DNA of 5,944 bases from Verrucomicrobiales bacterium (lineage in GTDB: Bacteria; Verrucomicrobiota; Verrucomicrobiia; Verrucomicrobiales; DEV007): contig JALRFZ010000530.1 in NCBI GenBank assembly GCA_023253615.1, forward strand, positions 1-5,944, given 5' to 3'. Below, piece after piece: positions 4,113 to 5,944 of this stretch (position 1 is the stretch's first letter; each line of letters begins with the position of its first letter). A model generated the notes under the pieces. The model made no database searches. It saw only the letters and a program-made list of their open reading frames with translations, and was not told where the DNA came from. The translations under genes and the position numbers were made by a program.

Positions 4113-5730
4113 AGGGCGCTGGTTCGAGTTGCCACACGAGCAGGGAGACACGGCGAACCTCGATCGTGGATTCGTCCACGACCTCGCGGCCCCCGAGCTT
4201 TTCCCTCATCGCCGCCCCGGCATGCGGGAAACCGATGAAGAGCGTCGTGTCTCCGGGCAGCGATCCCGTTTCCCCGATTCCGGTGACGGGTTTGCGGACG
4301 TAGTAGAGCAGCCGCAGGTGTTTGGTGAAGCGATTGCGGAATTCGTCGTCGGCATGGAAGGCGATGCGCGAGCCGGGAGGGGCGAGTCCGTCGATTTCGG
4401 CGGCCGCTTTCCGGAAGAGATCTCCTTCGCCCTGGAAATCCTGGATACCCGGCAGCAGGGCGATGCTCCCCGCGGCGATCAGGAGGGCGGTGTGAAGGAA
4501 GGTGGGACGGCTTTTCCAAACGGTCCTGTTGAGGAAGACCACCATCAAAACCGCGGCGGTTCCCATGACAAGAAGGAAGATGCGGATCCCGTCCGGCCGC
4601 ACTCCCGAAAGGAAAGCCATCAGGACCGGAGCCACCAAAAGGATCGCGAAAAGAGCTCGGTTCAGCCCCTTCGCCATCGTCTCATAGCGTAGGCGCGCCG
4701 AATCCGGCACGCGGAAGAAAAGCTCGATCGTCACCAAGGCCGCGAGGGGATACACCGGCATCAGATAACGAGGCACGCCGCCGGGGAGGAGGCAGATCAG
4801 CACATAGCCGAAGGCGATCGATGCGAGACTCCCGGAAAGAACAGCGTCGGCGCGGTCCGCCGGATCGAGCCGGATCCGCTTTTTCCAAAGGAAGGCGAGG
4901 GCGAAGAAGAAAGGCACCACCCACGGCAGGAATCCTCCCGGGATCTTCAACGGATTCGTCAGCCAGCGATCCCATTCCATCTGCGAGACATCGCCGCGGA
5001 CCGCGAGTTCCTCCGCCCAGTTGCCGACCGAGGCATCGCCCGCCCCGACCGCGCGGATGTTGAGAATCACCCAGGGCAGGAAAATCCCCGCCATCAGGAG
5101 CAGACCGAGGAAATGCGCCGGATGGAAGAGGGTCCGCATCTGCCGCGCCGACCGCAGCGTGCCAAGGAGGAAGGGAAACCAGAAGAGCAGATGCACCGGC
5201 CCTTTCACGAGACAGCCGAGTCCGAGAAAGAGGTAGGGCAGGGTCCAGATGAGCCAGGGAGAGCGTTCATCCGTCCAGAGCCGGATCCAGAGAAAACAGG
5301 CGATGCCAAAGAGTGCGGTGAAAAGCGCCTCGATTTCGATGAGGCGCCCTTTTGAGATCAGTGTCAGGGTCGTGAGCAGGGCGAGGGCAACGAGCAGGCT
5401 GCGTTCGTTGCCGATGGGTTTGCGCAGCAACAGCCACGCGGCGAGCGCGAGCGCCAGCATCGAAAACGCCGAGACGAGGCGCGCGCTGAATTCCGACTCC
5501 GCTCCCGTCAGGGCGAACATCCCCGCGACCGCCCAATTGATGAGCGGCGGTTTGTTCGCGTAGACCTCGCCCGCGATGCGCGGCACGATCCAGTCACCCG
5601 TTTCCAGCATGCCCTGGGCCGGGAGGATGCGACGGATCTCCTCGCCCCGAAGCTCGGGATCGCCGAGTGCCGGAAGGTAGATCGCCGCCCACGAGAGGCA
5701 GAGGAGCAGGAGCGCGATGCGGGGAGACAT
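4111..5730 (-). CDS. GT-C membrane glycosyltransferase, ArnT/PMT-like (GT39/GT83 type)
   Basis: 539 residues, typical for bacterial ArnT-like polyprenyl-phosphate-sugar transferases. These inner-membrane enzymes move a sugar from a lipid-phosphate carrier to an acceptor such as lipid A or a protein on the periplasmic side. The N-terminal membrane segment (about 4-22) is followed by the first periplasmic loop with GEEIRRILPAQGMLETGDW (29-47) and YANKPPLINW (57-66), matching the ArnT/PMT DExR...MLESGDW...KPPL block; here the catalytic DE aligns with E30-E31. Other marks are IEIEALFT (131-138), LVKGP (174-178) and RYLMPVYPL (321-329), which corresponds to HYLLPLYP of relatives. About ten more hydrophobic segments run to residue 430, followed by a soluble C-terminal domain (about 430-539) likely to be periplasmic. 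The start at 5730 gives a proper first membrane helix; the leader ending CTATCGGGC shows no clear Shine-Dalgarno. The acceptor is unknown. No lipid-A or arabinose genes are adjacent. Confidence 0.9.
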   Translation of the reverse strand: MSPRIALLLLCLSWAAIYLPALGDPELRGEEIRRILPAQGMLETGDWIVPRIAGEVYANKPPLINWAVAGMFALTGAESEFSARLVSAFSMLALALAAWLLLRKPIGNERSLLVALALLTTLTLISKGRLIEIEALFTALFGIACFLWIRLWTDERSPWLIWTLPYLFLGLGCLVKGPVHLLFWFPFLLGTLRSARQMRTLFHPAHFLGLLLMAGIFLPWVILNIRAVGAGDASVGNWAEELAVRGDVSQMEWDRWLTNPLKIPGGFLPWVVPFFFALAFLWKKRIRLDPADRADAVLSGSLASIAFGYVLICLLPGGVPRYLMPVYPLAALVTIELFFRVPDSARLRYETMAKGLNRALFAILLVAPVLMAFLSGVRPDGIRIFLLVMGTAAVLMVVFLNRTVWKSRPTFLHTALLIAAGSIALLPGIQDFQGEGDLFRKAAAEIDGLAPPGSRIAFHADDEFRNRFTKHLRLLYYVRKPVTGIGETGSLPGDTTLFIGFPHAGAAMREKLGGREVVDESTIEVRRVSLLVWQLEPAP

Positions 5731-5734
5731 GCCC

Positions 5735-5744
5735 GATAGCTATC
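5735..5744. promoter_or_regulatory. 10-bp palindrome GATAGCTATC upstream of the glycosyltransferase
   Basis: GATAGCTATC is a perfect palindrome ending four bases before the glycosyltransferase start codon. It could be an operator half-site pair or chance; in RNA it cannot form a hairpin with an adequate loop. Only the symmetry is seen; function is inferred. Confidence 0.3.
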
Positions 5745-5756
5745 CGCCAATCAGGA

Positions 5757-5771
5757 TCGGCTGTCAGCCGA
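5757..5771. promoter_or_regulatory. small hairpin TCGGCT-GTC-AGCCGA in the glycosyltransferase leader
   Basis: A 6-bp perfect inverted repeat with a 3-nt loop lies 26 bases upstream of the glycosyltransferase ATG, between the tandem array and the gene. It has no U-tract on either strand. It could be a 5'-leader hairpin or a protein-binding site; support is limited to the symmetry. Confidence 0.35.
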
Positions 5772-5780
5772 AATTCTACG

Positions 5781-5815
5781 AGGTCGGAGGTCGGAGGTCG
5801 GAGGTCAGAGGTCGG
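5781..5815. repeat. heptamer tandem array AGGTCGG x5
   Basis: There are five uninterrupted 7-base units: AGGTCGG at 5781, 5788, 5795 and 5809, and AGGTCAG at 5802. Seen on the minus strand, the strand of the flanking genes, the array reads CCTCCGA repeats. Two further degenerate heptamers (TTGCCGA, TTGGGAA) continue in the same 7-base phase toward 5830. It is noncoding: it lies between a stop at 5879 and a start at 5730, and the frames it touches carry no recognisable protein. Confidence 0.85.
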
Positions 5816-5833
5816 CAATTCCCAATTTTCCAC
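5816..5833 (-). repeat. dispersed 18-mer, copy 2 (junction of the two arrays)
   Basis: The minus strand reads GTGGAAAATTGGGAATTG, matching 2453-2470 (plus) at 17 of 18 bases. It forms the junction where octamers (xxTGGAGT) give way to heptamers in the composite array, and is itself made of degenerate 7-mers (TGGAAAA, TTGGGAA, TTG...). Confidence 0.6.
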
Positions 5834-5834
5834 G

Positions 5835-5874
5835 ACTCCATTACTCCATCACTCCACTACTCCATGACTCCCAC
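5835..5874. repeat. octamer tandem array ACTCCAYN x5
   Basis: There are five 8-base units: ACTCCATT (5835), ACTCCATC (5843), ACTCCACT (5851), ACTCCATG (5859) and ACTCCCAC (5867), plus a degenerate TTTCCACG at 5827. On the minus strand the unit reads roughly NATGGAGT. The 8-base period excludes a coding repeat. The array abuts the heptamer array on its left and ends four bases from the stop codon of the right-hand gene. Confidence 0.8.
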
Positions 5875-5878
5875 CCCC

Positions 5879-5944
5879 TCACACGCCCCAGCCCTCGCGA
5901 TAGGCCTCGCGAGCCCAGAATTTGTCCGCTGCGGATTGGTCGGG
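5879..5944 (-). CDS. C-terminal end of an unidentified protein
   Basis: An open frame enters from the right edge and ends at TGA (complement of 5879-5881), giving 21 residues that finish DKFWAREAYREGWGV. Third codon positions are strongly G/C (mostly GAC, CGC, GAG, GGC, GTG), as in the neighbouring genes, and the residues are a plausible amphipathic C-terminal helix. This supports a real coding end, but it is too short to name a family. It runs in the same direction as the glycosyltransferase, 148 bp upstream of it, with the tandem arrays between; shared transcription is possible but unproven. Confidence 0.55.
   Translation of the reverse strand, partial: PDQSAADKFWAREAYREGWGV

Noticed and set aside
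4108..4692. Plus-strand open frame under the end of the glycosyltransferase, plus the minus-strand frame at 3926-4519
   Set aside because: Out-of-frame shadows of the glycosyltransferase and of the 3619 gene; no motifs and improbable composition.
5781..5874. CRISPR array
   Set aside because: Units are 7-8 bases, contiguous and without spacers; no cas genes are present.

Overview
The window is GC-rich (roughly 60-65% by eye), densely coded DNA from a bacterial chromosome. The likely source is a member of the Verrucomicrobia (PVC group). This is inference: it rests on the protein styles, especially the 3619-4092 protein and the HGEHDD-type E1-alpha, on the scarcity of Shine-Dalgarno sites, and on the heptamer/octamer-type intergenic repeats. 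I could not test it by search. There is no integrase, transposase, CRISPR array, tRNA or rRNA gene.

Layout from left to right: the N-terminal 62 codons of proC (minus, runs off the left edge); a thiamine-diphosphate-dependent dehydrogenase E1 alpha subunit (292-1323, plus); a zinc-dependent medium-chain alcohol/polyol dehydrogenase (1417-2448, minus); a small predicted lipoprotein built from about four 18-residue repeats (2538-2942, plus); a TPMT/HOL-family SAM methyltransferase (2958-3584, minus); a conserved-looking protein of unknown function with an HTH-like N-terminus and an acidic Pro/Glu linker (3619-4092, plus); a GT-C family (ArnT/PMT-like, GT39/GT83) membrane glycosyltransferase (4111-5730, minus); and the last 21 codons of an unidentified gene (minus, runs off the right edge). 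From proC to the glycosyltransferase every neighbouring pair lies on opposite strands. The genes are therefore probably transcribed one by one from short divergent promoter regions (104, 89 and 34 bp). The convergent ends are also tight (93, 15 and 18 bp).

I see no multi-gene system. The genes look like unrelated housekeeping, redox and envelope functions placed side by side, and the E1 alpha gene has no E1 beta or E2 partner here. The more interesting signals are: (1) a composite octamer-then-heptamer tandem array at 5781-5874, whose junction sequence recurs almost exactly (17 of 18 bases) about 3.3 kb away at 2453-2470; (2) a 54-nt imperfect palindrome between the convergent E1-alpha and dehydrogenase genes; (3) a TGGGGAAA(G)TTTCC palindrome abutting the start codons of two plus-strand genes; (4) the beta-solenoid-like repeat structure of the lipoprotein; (5) an EE in place of the usual DE catalytic motif in the glycosyltransferase; (6) the orphan, divergent E1 alpha.
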